Part shown: one piece after another, positions 52,660 through 64,000 of the stretch
Layout of the letters: every line of letters begins with the position of its first letter
Numbering within the stretch: the stretch's first letter is position 1
Source of the DNA: Actinomycetota bacterium
Lineage (GTDB): Bacteria; Actinomycetota; Acidimicrobiia; Acidimicrobiales; RAAP-2
DNA length: 64,000 bases
Reading direction: 5' to 3'
Assembly (NCBI GenBank): GCA_021324045.1
Contig: JAJPJV010000001.1
Span: 152,685-216,684, forward strand
Position numbers and translations under genes: made by a program
The notes under the pieces: model-generated
What the model saw: the letters and a program-made list of their open reading frames with translations, nothing else
Database searches by the model: none
Told to the model about the DNA's origin: nothing

Positions 52660-53048
52660 ACATCGAGGTCCGTGGTCTGCGGGTACTCGGGACCCACGGC
52701 CTGCTTCCCGAGGAGCAGAGCCGGCCACAGCCCTTCGAGGTCGATCTCGACGTCACCGTGGCGCGTGCGGTCGAAGCAGACCTGCGGGGCGAGGCGCAGC
52801 CGGGTCCTACGGATCCTTCGGACCGCATCGAGAGCACGCTCGACTACGGGGCAGTCGTCGCCCAGGCTGCCGACGTCGTGCGGCACGGATCGTTTCGGCT
52901 CCTCGAGACTTTGGCCGAACAGATCTCCGCCCGGGTGCTGGCGATGGATGACCGAGTCCGATCGGTCGCCGTGAGGGTCCGTAAGCTCCGCCCACCGCTT
53001 CCCGAAGACATCGGGTCGGTGGGTGTACGGGTCGAGCGGCACCGTTGA
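52656..53048 (+). CDS. folB: Dihydroneopterin aldolase
   Basis: 130 residues from the ATG of an ATGA overlap. RGLRVLGTHGLLPEEQSRPQ has the usual Gly-His-Gly-containing first strand and the catalytic Glu, and STLDYGAVVAQAADVV and FRLLETLAEQISARVLAMDD follow; VRVRKLRPPLPEDIGSVGVR holds the catalytic Lys. A ten-residue polar loop (EAQPGPTDPSD) is inserted. It cleaves 7,8-dihydroneopterin to hydroxymethyl-dihydropterin. Confidence 0.93.
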   Translation: MNIEVRGLRVLGTHGLLPEEQSRPQPFEVDLDVTVARAVEADLRGEAQPGPTDPSDRIESTLDYGAVVAQAADVVRHGSFRLLETLAEQISARVLAMDDRVRSVAVRVRKLRPPLPEDIGSVGVRVERHR

Positions 53049-53509
53049 GCGTTCGGGCGTTCCTCGGGTTGGGTTCGAACCTGGGGGACCGGCGCCGCTT
53101 CCTCCGACGAGCGGTCGCGACCCTGCGGACCTATGGCGACGTCGTCGCCGTGTCTCCGCTCTATGAGACCGAACCGGTGGGTGGCCCGGAGGGTCAGGGG
53201 GAGTACCTCAACATCGTCGTCGAACTGCGCACCCAGGCATCGGCGCGCGAGCTCCTGGAGCGCTGTCGGCGACTCGAACGGGAGGCTGGGAGGGTTCGCA
53301 GCGTGCGGTTCGGTCCTCGAACCCTCGATGCAGATGTGCTGCTCGTCGGCTCCGAGCACGTCGCCGATCCGGACCTGGTGGTCCCGCATCCGCGCATGTT
53401 CGAGCGACGCTTCGTGCTCGCGCCCCTCGCGGACCTGGCTCCCGAGCTCGTCCCGGCCGAGGTGATGGCGGGCGCTGGTGGGAAGGTCGTCAAGCTCGGT
53501 AAGCTCTGA
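53045..53509 (+). CDS. folK: 6-hydroxymethyl-7,8-dihydropterin pyrophosphokinase
   Basis: 154 residues; start at the TTG of a TTGA overlap with folB. The HPPK start FLGLGSNLGDRRRFLRRAV, SPLYETEPVGGPEGQGEYLN and RFGPRTLDADVLLVGSE (signature RxxPRxxDxD) followed by VVPHPRMFERRFVLAPLAD are all intact. It transfers pyrophosphate from ATP to the pterin for FolP. Confidence 0.95.
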   Translation: MSVRAFLGLGSNLGDRRRFLRRAVATLRTYGDVVAVSPLYETEPVGGPEGQGEYLNIVVELRTQASARELLERCRRLEREAGRVRSVRFGPRTLDADVLLVGSEHVADPDLVVPHPRMFERRFVLAPLADLAPELVPAEVMAGAGGKVVKLGKL

Positions 53510-53643
53510 ACGCGCGGTCGCGATCGCTGCCCAGGCGGAGCCGAGGTGTCGAGCGTGGGCGCTATCGATCCGAGCAGTCGCAGTTCCGATCGCTGGAAGG
53601 CGACCGGCACCCACAAGGGGCTGGAGCGCCAAAGGAGGTTCGG

Positions 53644-54396
53644 GTGCATCGCGTGCGATTCATCGGCCCTGGGCGGGCCGGGCGTTCGTTCGCCGTCGCG
53701 CTGAGCGACGCCGGCTGGGAGGTTGCCGGTGTCCTGGGGCGCCGCGACGATCCGACCGATGCCGCGCGCGGCGTCGAGGTCCTCGTCATCTCGACTCCCG
53801 ACGACGTCGTCGGAGAGGTTGCCCGAGCGGTTCGCCCGGAGCGGGGCTGCGTCGTCACGCACCTCGCTGCAGCCCTGGGGCTCGACGTCCTGGCGCCGCA
53901 TGAGCGGCGTGCATCGATCCACCCGCTGATGCCGTTGCCCACGCCACAGATCGGTGCCGCACGGCTGGCGAGCGGGATCAGCTTCGCCGTGTCCGGGGAC
54001 CCCGTCGTCGCCGAGATGGCGGCGTCGCTGGGTGGCCGCGTGTTCACGGTCGACGATTCGCGGCGGGCCGCCTACCACGCGGCCGCGTGCATCGCAGCCA
54101 ATCACGTCGTCGCACTGCTGGGTCAGCTCGAGCGGGTGGCGCGGCTCGCCGGCTTGGACCTGGAGGCGTTCTTGGGGCTCGCCCGCGCTGCGGTCGACGA
54201 CGTCGCCGAGCTCGGTCCGGCTGCTGCGCTCACCGGGCCCGCAGCCCGTGGTGATTGGGCGACCCTCGAGCGGCACCGTCAGGCGTTGCCACCCGAGGAG
54301 CGTCCGGCCTACGACGCCGGGATCGGGCTCGCGTTGCGATTGGCTGACGAGCGAGAGGCGGGGAGGCTCCTCGAGACCCTGGGAGCGTCCTCATGA
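53644..54396 (+). CDS. Rossmann-like DUF2520 protein
   Basis: 250 residues from GTG 53644. An NAD(P)-binding Rossmann start VRFIGPGRAGRSFAVALSDA and VLVISTPDDVVGEVARAV, then HPLMPLPTPQIGAARLASGI and a DUF2520 all-helical C-terminal half (ACIAANHVVALLGQLERVAR, PAYDAGIGLALRLAD). Such genes are commonly found directly before panC and are thought to be a ketopantoate reductase-related dehydrogenase; the function is not proven. The stop overlaps the panC start by 4 bp (ATGA). Confidence 0.86.
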   Translation: MHRVRFIGPGRAGRSFAVALSDAGWEVAGVLGRRDDPTDAARGVEVLVISTPDDVVGEVARAVRPERGCVVTHLAAALGLDVLAPHERRASIHPLMPLPTPQIGAARLASGISFAVSGDPVVAEMAASLGGRVFTVDDSRRAAYHAAACIAANHVVALLGQLERVARLAGLDLEAFLGLARAAVDDVAELGPAAALTGPAARGDWATLERHRQALPPEERPAYDAGIGLALRLADEREAGRLLETLGASS

Positions 54397-55295
54397 ACGT
54401 CGTGGAATCGGCCCGCGCCTTCAGCGATGCCCTCGAAGACGCCCGCCGCACAGGTGGCTGCATCGGCTTCGTCCCGACGATGGGCGCGCTGCACGGCGGT
54501 CATCGATCCCTGATCGAGCGTGCCGTGCGCGAGTGCGACCTGGCGGCAGTCAGCATCTTCGTCAACCCGCTGCAGTTCGACCGGGCGGACGACCTCGAAC
54601 GGTATCCCCGCCAGCTCGCGACCGACCTCGAGCTCTGCGCGGACCTCGGTGTCGACGTCGTGTTCGCGCCGGAGGTCTCGGAGCTCTACCCCGATTGGCC
54701 ACAGCCTCCGGTGACCAGGGTGACGGTCGGGCCGGAAGCCGCGGCATGGGAAGGGGCCGAACGCCCCGGCCACTTCGAAGGCGTAACCACCGTCGTGGCG
54801 AAGCTCTTCGCGCTGGTGGGTCGATGCCGCGCATACTTCGGGGAGAAGGACTTCCAGCAGCTCGTGGTCATCCGTCGCATGGTCCGGGATCTGGGGTTCC
54901 CCGTTGAGCTCGTGGCCTGCCCGACGGTTCGGGAGCCGTCCGGTCTGGCATTGTCGAGCCGCAACGGTCGCCTGGATGCGGGCCAACGAGCCGCCGCACG
55001 GGTGCTCTCACGGGCTTTGGCGACCGGGGCGCGGATGATCAACGAAGGACAGCGAGACCCTGCGAAGGTCTCGGACGCCGTCGGCAAGGTGGTCGCAAGC
55101 GAGCCCAGTGCGCTGCTCCGTTATGCCGCGGTGGTCGACGCGGAGACGCTGTCGGTTCCCGAGCTGCTCGGCACGCGCCCCGTTCGCATCCTGGTGGCGG
55201 CCGAGGTGGGAGGCGTGCACTTGATCGACAACTGTGACCCGAGTGTCTTTGCGCACGAGTTTGCAGCGGAGGAGCCAGCGTGCAACGTCGCATGA
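54393..55295 (+). CDS. panC: Pantothenate synthetase
   Basis: 300 residues. HxGH is [59 protein letters not shown] and the KMSKS-like [20 protein letters not shown] complete the nucleotidyltransferase site. It joins pantoate and beta-alanine with ATP. It overlaps the panD start by 16 bp. Confidence 0.97.
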   Translation: MNVVESARAFSDALEDARRTGGCIGFVPTMGALHGGHRSLIERAVRECDLAAVSIFVNPLQFDRADDLERYPRQLATDLELCADLGVDVVFAPEVSELYPDWPQPPVTRVTVGPEAAAWEGAERPGHFEGVTTVVAKLFALVGRCRAYFGEKDFQQLVVIRRMVRDLGFPVELVACPTVREPSGLALSSRNGRLDAGQRAAARVLSRALATGARMINEGQRDPAKVSDAVGKVVASEPSALLRYAAVVDAETLSVPELLGTRPVRILVAAEVGGVHLIDNCDPSVFAHEFAAEEPACNVA

Positions 55296-55756
55296 TGAAG
55301 TCGAAGATTCACCGCGCGACGGTGACCGATGCCAATCTCAACTACGTCGGGTCGATCACTATCGACGCGGAGCTGATGGCTGCAGCCGACATCTACCCCT
55401 ACGAGCAGGTCGCGGTGCTCGACATCGACAACGGTGCGCGCTTTGAAACCTACGCGATCGCCGGCGGTCGAGGCGAGATCTGCCTGAACGGCGCAGCCGC
55501 GCGTTTGGTCGCACCGGGCGACAAGGTCATCGTGCTCACCTATGCGGACTATTCGGCCGACGAGCTCGAGCACTATGCACCGCGCATCATCCATGTCGAC
55601 GCGCAGAACCAGATGACCGAACCCCCGGCCGAGGACGTGGGCGACCCTGCGCCCTGCACCATCGCGCGTGATTTCGTGCCCCTGGATTCCCAGACCTTGG
55701 CGCGCCAGGATCCGGCGCCGGAGCGTCGTGCCCCTTCCCCCGTCAGCGCTTCGTGA
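55280..55756 (+). CDS. panD: Aspartate 1-decarboxylase
   Basis: 158 residues from GTG 55280; GGAGGAG stands 5 bases upstream, and with this start the processing site is Gly24-Ser25 ([10 protein letters not shown]), as in other PanD proteins. [34 protein letters not shown] and [16 protein letters not shown] are conserved. Self-cleavage gives the pyruvoyl enzyme that makes beta-alanine. A C-terminal tail of about 35 Pro/Ala-rich residues exceeds the usual length. The stop overlaps the next start (GTGA). Confidence 0.95.
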   Translation: MQRRMMKSKIHRATVTDANLNYVGSITIDAELMAAADIYPYEQVAVLDIDNGARFETYAIAGGRGEICLNGAAARLVAPGDKVIVLTYADYSADELEHYAPRIIHVDAQNQMTEPPAEDVGDPAPCTIARDFVPLDSQTLARQDPAPERRAPSPVSAS

Positions 55757-57522
55757 CGATTGCGGCGCCTCCCCGTGAGGGCCCGGGAGCCACGCCGGGT
55801 CCCTTCGACGTCGTGGTGCTCGGAAGCGGCGTTGCGGGGCTTTCCGCAGCGGTCAGGGTGGCAGCGGGGCCTGGGACCAAGGGCTCGAGGGTCTGCATCC
55901 TGACCAAGGGGTTGTTGTCGGAGACGGCAACCACGTGGGCCCAGGGGGGCGTGGCCGCGGCGATCGGCGGCGAGGAGGACTCCGTCGAGCTCCACCTGGC
56001 CGACACGCTCGCAGCCGGCGCCAACCTCTGCGACATCGATGCCGCCCGCACCCTGGTGGAGGAAGGTCCGCTGCGGGTGAAGGAGCTCATCTCCATGGGT
56101 GCCACCTTCGATCGGGAGGAGAGCGGGACGTTGGCGCTAGCCCGCGAGGGTGGCCACTCGAGGGCACGAGTCGTGCACGCGGGCGGTGCAGCGACCGGCG
56201 CGGAGATCGAGCGCGCGCTCGCTGCGGCCGTCCGTGGCCTCGCGGTCACCATTCTCGAGGGTTGGTTCGCGCTCGATTTGGTCGTGCGCGCTCAAGCCTG
56301 TCGTGGCGTTCGCGCGTTGGCCCCTGATGGCCACGTGGTCGAGATCCGTGCCGATCACGTGGTGCTCGCAACCGGTGGCGCGGGCCAGCTCTACGCGGTC
56401 ACCACGAATCCGGCCGAAGCGACCGGCGACGGCATCGCGATGGCCCTGCGCGCCGGGGTCCCGGTGGCCGACATCGAGTTCCTCCAGTTCCATCCCACCG
56501 CTCTTCATCATCCGGCGACCCCGCGGCCCTTGCTGTCGGAGGCGCTGAGGGGAGCGGGTGCGGTTTTACGCGATGCACGAGGAGCGCGCTTCGTCGACGA
56601 GCTCGCGCCCCGTGACGTCGTGAGCCGGGCGATGGCACAGCGGATGCTCGCACAAGGCGTCGAGCATCTGTGGCTCGACGCGACCGGGATCGAAAGCTTC
56701 GCGTCGCGCTATCCGACGATTGCAGCGGTGCTGGCCCGCGTCGGCCTCGATCCGAGCCATGACTGGCTCCCGGTCGCGCCGGCTGCGCACCACCTCTCCG
56801 GTGGGGTGGTGACCGACCTCTTCGGGGCAACGCTGCTCCCGGGCCTCTGGGCGGCGGGCGAGGTCGCCTGCACCGGGGTCCACGGGGCGAACCGGCTCGC
56901 CTCCAACTCCTTGCTCGAAGGGTTGGTGTTCGGCGCACGCTTGGCCGAGCGCATCGCCGATGGGCATGCAGCGCCCTCGGCGACGGGGGCGATGCGGATG
57001 CTGCTCACCGCCCGCTCGAAGGCGATGCCGCTGCGCCCCGACGAGGTTCCGCCAGTCCCCGCCAGGGCCGCCCCCCGCGTCGCACCCGTCTCGGCGGGGC
57101 CGACCGCTCGCGCGTGGGCGTCGGCGGGGGGGCCAGGCGGGCACGCTGTAGAGTGCCCTGGTCCACTGCGCGGGGCGGGCTCCTCGCGCCAAGCAGGCGC
57201 GAAGAACCCGGTTGGGGAGCGAAAGGCGTACCTCGCGCACGCGATGACGACCGGTGCGGGCGTCATCCGGGAGGCCAGTTCCCTGGAGGAAGTCGCGGCG
57301 GTGGTCGAGAAGGTCGCTGGTTCGCTTTGTGAGGTCGACGCAATGCACCAGGAGGCGAGTGAACTCGCCAACGTGGTGGCCGTCGCCCGCGCGCTGGTTG
57401 CGTCCGCGATGACAAGAGAGGAGAGCCGCGGTGCCCACACCAGGGTCGACTTCGCGCGGACTGACCCATCGTGGCGATGCCGACTGGTCCACGGCGATCT
57501 GGGTGCCGAAGGCGTCGAATGA
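55753..57522 (+). CDS. nadB: L-aspartate oxidase
   Basis: 589 residues. The FAD loop is [80 protein letters not shown] and [20 protein letters not shown] are the succinate-dehydrogenase-like segments. It oxidises L-aspartate to iminoaspartate for NAD. Near residues 440-490 a Pro/Ala/Gly-rich stretch of about 50 residues interrupts the C-terminal helical domain. nadA is not in front of it, unlike the usual nadABC order. Overlaps nadC by 4 bp (ATGA). Confidence 0.94.
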   Translation: MTIAAPPREGPGATPGPFDVVVLGSGVAGLSAAVRVAAGPGTKGSRVCILTKGLLSETATTWAQGGVAAAIGGEEDSVELHLADTLAAGANLCDIDAARTLVEEGPLRVKELISMGATFDREESGTLALAREGGHSRARVVHAGGAATGAEIERALAAAVRGLAVTILEGWFALDLVVRAQACRGVRALAPDGHVVEIRADHVVLATGGAGQLYAVTTNPAEATGDGIAMALRAGVPVADIEFLQFHPTALHHPATPRPLLSEALRGAGAVLRDARGARFVDELAPRDVVSRAMAQRMLAQGVEHLWLDATGIESFASRYPTIAAVLARVGLDPSHDWLPVAPAAHHLSGGVVTDLFGATLLPGLWAAGEVACTGVHGANRLASNSLLEGLVFGARLAERIADGHAAPSATGAMRMLLTARSKAMPLRPDEVPPVPARAAPRVAPVSAGPTARAWASAGGPGGHAVECPGPLRGAGSSRQAGAKNPVGERKAYLAHAMTTGAGVIREASSLEEVAAVVEKVAGSLCEVDAMHQEASELANVVAVARALVASAMTREESRGAHTRVDFARTDPSWRCRLVHGDLGAEGVE

Positions 57523-58394
57523 GCGGACCCGAGGAATTCCATCCCCCCCTGGCCGCGGTCCGTGCAGCCGTCCGCCGTGCCCTGGCCGAGGACCTCTTGG
57601 CGCTCGGCGACCTGACGGCGGGGCTCCTGGAGCGAGCTGCCCGGGCTCGTCTCGCCGTGATCGCCCGCCAGCACGGGGTCATTGCCGGCCAGCGCTGTGC
57701 CGAGGAGACCTTCCGCCAGGTCGACCGTCAGATCGCGGTCACCTGGGAACGCCCCGACGGTTCAGCCGTCGCGCCAGGGGACCGGGTCGCCCAGGTGGAG
57801 GGCCCCCTTTCGTCGATCCTCACGGCCGAGCGAACGGCGCTCAACTTCCTCTGTCACCTCGCTGGGATCGCATCGTTGACGAGACGCTACGTCGATGCCG
57901 TTGCGGCGGTGAGCGGATCGGTACGGATCCTCGACACCAGGAAGACGACGCCGGGTCTGCGGGCGTTGGAGAAAGCCGCAGTCCGGGCCGGAGGCGGCTG
58001 CAACCACCGCGCGAGTCTTTCCGACGGGGTGCTCGTGAAGGACAATCACCGGGTGGCGTTGGGCATCACCGAGGCGGTCCGCTTGGCGAGGACCCGTTGG
58101 CCGGGGAGGATGATCGAGGTCGAGTGCGACACGGTCGACCAGGTCGAGGAGGCCTGCCGAGCAGGGGCGACCATGGTGCTCCTCGACAACATGTCGCCCG
58201 AGCAGGTGGCGCGCTGCGTCGAGCTGGTTGCAGTGATCGGTGGGCCTGCCCGTGCGCTGGTTGAAGTGTCCGGCGGCGTGACGCTGGAGACGGCGCCTGC
58301 GTATGCGGCGGCAGGCGCGGACCTCATCTCGGTGGGTGCCCTGACCCACTCTGCTCCGGCGCTCGACCTCGGACTCGACCTGATCGGGAGCTGA
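57519..58394 (+). CDS. nadC: Nicotinate-nucleotide pyrophosphorylase (carboxylating)
   Basis: 291 residues. LAEDLLALGDLTAGLL, ALNFLCHLAGIASLTRRYVD, RILDTRKTTPGLRALEKAAV and GGGCNHRASLSDGVLVKDNH form the quinolinate/PRPP site; MVLLDNMSPEQVARCVELV and VEVSGGVTLETAPAYAAAGA close the barrel. It converts quinolinate to nicotinate mononucleotide. The enzyme follows nadB with an ATGA overlap. Confidence 0.96.
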   Translation: MSGPEEFHPPLAAVRAAVRRALAEDLLALGDLTAGLLERAARARLAVIARQHGVIAGQRCAEETFRQVDRQIAVTWERPDGSAVAPGDRVAQVEGPLSSILTAERTALNFLCHLAGIASLTRRYVDAVAAVSGSVRILDTRKTTPGLRALEKAAVRAGGGCNHRASLSDGVLVKDNHRVALGITEAVRLARTRWPGRMIEVECDTVDQVEEACRAGATMVLLDNMSPEQVARCVELVAVIGGPARALVEVSGGVTLETAPAYAAAGADLISVGALTHSAPALDLGLDLIGS

Positions 58395-58404
58395 TCGGAT
58401 CGAG

Positions 58405-59250
58405 ATGCTGCTCGCGATCGACGCAGGTAACACCGAGCTGGTGATCGGCCTCTATGCGATGACCCCAGCCGACGAAGCGTTCGCGCAGGGTTCTGCATCC
58501 GGTGGGCTCGGGATTGCCGCCGAGAGAACGCCGTCGCGCGGCCTGACCCATCACTGGCGGCTCTCGTCGGTCGCGAGCCGCACTCCGGAGGAGCATGCGG
58601 TCCTGCTCACCCAGATGCTCGACCTCGAAGACGTCGACATCATGAGCGCCGTCACCGGGCTGGCGATCAGCTCCTCGGTGCCGGCGTTGACGGCCGGATT
58701 GCGCCAGATGGCCGCTCGATGGTTCCCGAGCATCCCCTGCGTCATCTTGGGCCCCGGAACGAAGACCGGCATGCCGATCCTCTACGACAGCCCCAAGGAC
58801 GTGGGACCGGATCGGGTGGCGAACGCGGTGGCCGCGCTCGACCTCTACGGGGGGCCGTGCATCGTCGTCGACCTGGGGACCGCGACGACCTTCGATGCGA
58901 TCTCTGCCGCCGGCGAGTACCTCGGCGGAGCGATCACTCCGGGCGTCGGCATCAGCTTGGAGGCGCTGTACCAGCACGCAGCGGCGCTTCGGCGCGTCGA
59001 GATCACCGAGCCGCGTTCGGCGATCGGACGCACGACCGCAGAAGCGATCCAGTCGGGAACCCTCTACGGCTTCGCTGCGCAGGTCGACGGGATGTGCGCC
59101 CGGTTCGAATCGGAGCTCGGACCGTCGGCGATCGTCGCCACGGGCGGGCTCTCGGAGCTGATCGTTCCCCATACCCGGTCGGTCCAACACGTCGAGCCAT
59201 GGCTCACCTTGCACGGGCTGCGAATCGTCTACGAGCGCAACGTTGGCTGA
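58405..59250 (+). CDS. coaX: Type III pantothenate kinase
   Basis: 281 residues from ATG 58405. LLAIDAGNTELVIGLYAM is the phosphate-binding start, DVGPDRVANAVAALDLYGGP and CIVVDLGTATTFDAISAAGE carry the catalytic Asp, and GGAITPGVGISLEALYQHAA the pantothenate region. Residues 22-60 have a Gly/Ala-rich insertion relative to short CoaX proteins. First step of CoA synthesis; fits the panC-panD genes upstream. The stop overlaps the lysS start by 8 bp. Confidence 0.94.
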   Translation: MLLAIDAGNTELVIGLYAMTPADEAFAQGSASGGLGIAAERTPSRGLTHHWRLSSVASRTPEEHAVLLTQMLDLEDVDIMSAVTGLAISSSVPALTAGLRQMAARWFPSIPCVILGPGTKTGMPILYDSPKDVGPDRVANAVAALDLYGGPCIVVDLGTATTFDAISAAGEYLGGAITPGVGISLEALYQHAAALRRVEITEPRSAIGRTTAEAIQSGTLYGFAAQVDGMCARFESELGPSAIVATGGLSELIVPHTRSVQHVEPWLTLHGLRIVYERNVG

Positions 59251-60679
59251 TCGACCGGTCCCCCCCCAGGTCCCGTACCGCTTCGAGCGGACGCATGCCG
59301 CCGCCGAGGTGGTCGCGCGCTGGGGTGGGATCGAGGCAGGCACCGAGACCGGCGAGACGGTCGCAGTCGCTGGCCGCGTGGGGTTGTCACGGCCTCAAGG
59401 TCGGGTGGGGTTTGCCGAGCTGCGCGACTGGACGGGCAGCGTGCAGCTGTTCGCCCTCGATGGGACCACGGCCGACTTCGCTGGCTTCTCCAAGCTCCGT
59501 CTCGGCGATTGGATCGGGGCACGAGGAGAGGTGATGAAGACGCGGCGGGGGGAGCTGTCGGTCCGGGTCTCCGAATGGGTCCTGTTGGCCGAGGCGCGTC
59601 GGGGGTTCGGCGACAAATGGCGGGGCGTGACCAACCCCGAGATCCGTTACCGGCATCGAGAGGTCGACCTCTGGGCGAACCCGCAGGCCCGTAGGGTCGC
59701 TCAGCTCCGTGTCCTGCTCCTTCGGCGCCTGCGTGAGCGTCTGTGGGAACGCGGTTTCGACGAGGTCGAGACGCCGATGCTGCACGCGATCCCCGGCGGG
59801 GCCCTGGCTCGCCCGTTCGTCACCCATCACAACGCGCTCGACATCGATCTCTACCTGCGCATCGCGCCCGAGCTCTACCTGAAGCGGCTCGTGGTCGGCG
59901 GGCTCGAGCGGGTGTTCGAGGTCGGCCGGGTGTTCCGCAACGAAGGCATCTCCCACCAGCACAACCCCGAGTTCACCCTCCTCGAGCTCTACCAGGCCTA
60001 TGCCGACTACCGCGACCTGATGGTCCTCGTCGAAGAGCTCGTTTCCGGGCTTGCGCTCGACCTGTTGGGGACCACCGAGATCGTCGTCGACGGGGGGCGC
60101 ATCGATCTCGCCCCGCCGTGGCGGCGCGCCACTATGACGGAGCTGATCACCGAGAGCGCCGGGATCAAGGTCGACGTCCATTCGCCGCTCGAGGACCTTC
60201 GCCGACACCTTCGGGCGGTCGGCGCGCCAGAGCCCCCAGCGGAATGGGGAGCCGGCAAGCTCCTGCTCGAACTGTACGAGAAGACCACCGAGCGCGAGCT
60301 GTCGGGACCGGTCTTCGTGACGGACTGGCCGGTGGAGGTCTCCCCGCTCGCACGGCGTCACCGTGACGATCCCGACCTCGTCGAGCGCTTCGAGCCCGTG
60401 ATCGCCGGACGGGAGATCGGCAACGCCTTCAGTGAGCTCGTCGACCCCGACGAGCAGCGGGCGCGTTTCGTCGACCAGGCTCGACAGCGGGCGGCGGGGG
60501 ACGAGGAGGCGATGATCCTCGACGAGGATTACCTCTGGGCGCTCGAGCAGGGCCTGCCCCCGACCGCGGGCCTGGGGCTCGGCGTCGACCGGCTGGTGAT
60601 GCTCCTCGCCGGCGTCGACAACATCCGCGAGGTGATCGCGTTCCCGACCTTGCGTCCCGGCCGGGACGAGCTCACGTGA
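59243..60679 (+). CDS. lysS: Class II lysyl-tRNA synthetase
   Basis: 478 residues from TTG 59243. OB-fold anticodon-binding domain (about 40-135, VAVAGRVGLSRPQGRVGFAE), then motif 2 VFEVGRVFRNEGISHQHNPE followed by FTLLELYQAYADY, and motif 3 PTAGLGLGVDRLVMLLAGVD followed by NIREVIAFPTLRP. HAIPGGALARPFVTHHNALD is the lysine-site segment. The protein is shorter than E. coli LysS by about 25 residues, without truncation of motifs. It ends the plus-strand biosynthetic block. Confidence 0.95.
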   Translation: MADRPVPPQVPYRFERTHAAAEVVARWGGIEAGTETGETVAVAGRVGLSRPQGRVGFAELRDWTGSVQLFALDGTTADFAGFSKLRLGDWIGARGEVMKTRRGELSVRVSEWVLLAEARRGFGDKWRGVTNPEIRYRHREVDLWANPQARRVAQLRVLLLRRLRERLWERGFDEVETPMLHAIPGGALARPFVTHHNALDIDLYLRIAPELYLKRLVVGGLERVFEVGRVFRNEGISHQHNPEFTLLELYQAYADYRDLMVLVEELVSGLALDLLGTTEIVVDGGRIDLAPPWRRATMTELITESAGIKVDVHSPLEDLRRHLRAVGAPEPPAEWGAGKLLLELYEKTTERELSGPVFVTDWPVEVSPLARRHRDDPDLVERFEPVIAGREIGNAFSELVDPDEQRARFVDQARQRAAGDEEAMILDEDYLWALEQGLPPTAGLGLGVDRLVMLLAGVDNIREVIAFPTLRPGRDELT

Positions 60680-60706
60680 CCTGGAGCGGGCTCGAGGGTC
60701 GAAGAC

Positions 60707-61786
60707 TCAGACCGTGGCCTTCATCGTCAGGTCGGTGAGGTCCTCGACCAAGGACTCGGTGAGCGCGACCAGCCCGCTGCCCAGCGCCGGGGTTCGGATC
60801 CCGGCGGCCGCCTCGGCCGCCCGAGCGGCGAAACGCCGGCTGGCCGCAAGGGTCGCCGAGATCCCCGACGACGAGGCCACGAGCGCTCGCGCGACGTCAC
60901 GTTCTTCAGGTCCGAGTCGCTGGCCCAAGAGCGCGCTGAGCGCTGGCCCGGTGGCAGGATCCGCGAGTGCCTTGAGGACCGGCAAGGTGTACACCCCCTC
61001 CGCCAGGTCCTGACCCGGAGGTTTGCCGAGGTCCTCTTCGGTGCCGATGACATCGAGCACGTCGTCACGGAGCTGGAAGACCATTCCGAACGCCTCGCCG
61101 AACGCGGTCAGCGCTTCGAGCTCCTCGGGAGGAGAGCCGCCGGTCAGTCCCCCGATCCGACACGACGCTGCCATGAGCGCGGCGGTCTTGCCGGTGATGG
61201 CCTCGAAGTACTGCTTGGTCGTGCGTTCGGTCTGGAACACGGAGCGAACCTCCAAGACCTGACCCTGGCACAGCCGCCCGAGCGTGGTGGCGAGCAGGCG
61301 GGCGATCTCGGTGCCGAGGGAGGCAGCGATCTCTGCGGAGCGTGCGAGCAGGTAATCGCCGACGATGATTGCCATGAGGTTGCCGAAGCGGTGGTTCACG
61401 CTCTCCACGTTGCGGCGCACGGTGGCTTCGTCGATGACGTCGTCGTGATAGAGCGACGCGAGGTGGACGAGCTCGACGCACACGCCCCCGAGGAGGTCTT
61501 CTCGCAGGGCAGGGCGCGTGCCTGCGGTCGCGGCCGCAAGGGCCAAAAGCGGCCGAAGGCGCTTTCCCCCGGAGCGGATCAAATGCGTTGCGGCTTGGTC
61601 GAGGAAGGGGTCCCCGGATCTCACTGCTTCAAGGAGCTCAGGCTCGATGCGCTTGAGCTCGAGCTCCAGATTGGGAAGACCGGGGACCTCCACGGCGTTC
61701 ACTGTGAGCACGATAGGCGAGCGATGCCTGCTCGTGACAGCCCAGGACCGGTCGGTGCCAGATTGGGACCTTATGCCGGTGAGCAC
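60707..61786 (-). CDS. Polyprenyl diphosphate synthase
   Basis: 359 residues; the first 25 are not conserved and a GTG at 61711 is an alternative start. First Asp-rich motif ASLYHDDVIDEATVRRNVES, second MVFQLRDDVLDVIGTEEDLG, with IRSGGKRLRPLLALAAATAG, VGDYLLARSAEIAASLGTEI and EAITGKTAALMAASCRIGG. Trans-type chain-elongating synthase, probably heptaprenyl/octaprenyl-like for menaquinone side chains. It is divergent from clpC. Confidence 0.93.
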   Translation of the reverse strand: MLTGIRSQSGTDRSWAVTSRHRSPIVLTVNAVEVPGLPNLELELKRIEPELLEAVRSGDPFLDQAATHLIRSGGKRLRPLLALAAATAGTRPALREDLLGGVCVELVHLASLYHDDVIDEATVRRNVESVNHRFGNLMAIIVGDYLLARSAEIAASLGTEIARLLATTLGRLCQGQVLEVRSVFQTERTTKQYFEAITGKTAALMAASCRIGGLTGGSPPEELEALTAFGEAFGMVFQLRDDVLDVIGTEEDLGKPPGQDLAEGVYTLPVLKALADPATGPALSALLGQRLGPEERDVARALVASSSGISATLAASRRFAARAAEAAAGIRTPALGSGLVALTESLVEDLTDLTMKATV

Positions 61787-61889
61787 AGGGGGTCCCCCCT
61801 GTAGACTTGGGGGAGAAGCGAAGCAGATCGCGGACCTTCGAGGGAACTGAGTACAGCCGAGGCAAGGCAGCCGAGACGGAGGCGGTCAG
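61787..61889. promoter_or_regulatory. Divergent promoter region between polyprenyl synthase and clpC
   Basis: 103 bp of intergenic DNA (about 180 bp if the polyprenyl gene starts at 61711). GGAGG at 61878-61882 is the ribosome site of clpC, 7 bases before its TTG. I see no CtsR- or HAIR-like repeat, so the heat-shock control of clpC is not apparent. Confidence 0.4.

Positions 61890-64000
<2,111 letters not shown>

Overview
The window is about 64 kb of high-GC chromosome from an actinobacterium. GTG and TTG starts, ATGA/GTGA gene overlaps, a SenX3/RegX3-type two-component pair, a FurA-KatG pair, a SigR/RsrA-type sigma and anti-sigma pair, and a folate-pantothenate-NAD-lysS-clpC block all point that way. 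The mixture of MurD2/MurL, HpnR and encapsulated ferritin would fit an Acidimicrobiia-like lineage, but no marker here settles the genus. It reads as core chromosome with one short patch of decayed insertion sequences.

Layout. 1-3.2 kb: 3' end of serS, convergent with a phosphate-type response regulator and its histidine kinase. 3.3-9.8 kb: a compact type IV secretion-like module (pilin-like protein, polytopic VirB6-like protein, PrgI fused to the VirB4 N-terminal half, separate VirB4 ATPase half, VirD4-like coupling ATPase) with no visible relaxase or integrase. 9.7-11.4 kb: bluB, a polyphosphate-glucokinase-like ROK kinase and tRNA-Arg(ACG). 11.4-15 kb: an IS481-family remnant inside a 15-bp duplication of the tRNA 3' end, then an IS21-family remnant; all transposition genes are broken. 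15.3-17.2 kb: one Ser/Thr-rich membrane-anchored protein and a gene-poor stretch. 17.2-19.9 kb: katG and furA with a recognisable operator/promoter. 20-25.9 kb: a PH-like protein, an HTH-citrate synthase divergent from a homocitrate-synthase-family enzyme, an FmdB-like zinc ribbon and a pair of acyl-CoA dehydrogenases. 26-31.4 kb: two nitrobindin-like barrels, a cupin, DUF167, a flavin/PNPOx-like protein, a methyltransferase, a small four-Cys HiPIP-like protein and an alpha/beta hydrolase. 31.4-38 kb: an aberrant IlvC-like protein, VC0807-like and PlsY-like membrane proteins, a YbhN/LPG-synthase-TM protein, DegV and the hopanoid C-3 methylase HpnR. 38.2-40.6 kb: one minus-strand operon of encapsulated ferritin, encapsulin shell, inorganic pyrophosphatase and two small membrane proteins. 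40.7-46.8 kb: an aldo/keto reductase, an FAD-linked oxidase, then murD2, murL and pgeF. 46.9-60.7 kb: sigR-rsrA, DUF2342 metalloprotease, tilS, hpt, folE, folP, a pseudo-phosphatase, folB, folK, DUF2520, panC, panD, nadB, nadC, coaX and lysS. 60.7-64 kb: a polyprenyl diphosphate synthase divergent from clpC, which runs off the window.

How the parts fit. The last third is a long, tightly coupled biosynthetic block for folate, pantothenate/CoA and NAD. MurD2 plus MurL make D-glutamate at the UDP-MurNAc-dipeptide level. KatG/FurA, SigR/RsrA and the iron-storing encapsulin form an oxidative-stress and iron theme. HpnR implies 3-methylhopanoids. The observations I would follow first are the encapsulin-ferritin-pyrophosphatase operon, the split VirB4 module, the MurD2/MurL pair, the conserved-looking pseudo-phosphatase in the folate operon, and enzymes with altered catalytic residues (IlvC-like, aldo/keto reductase, PlsY-like).
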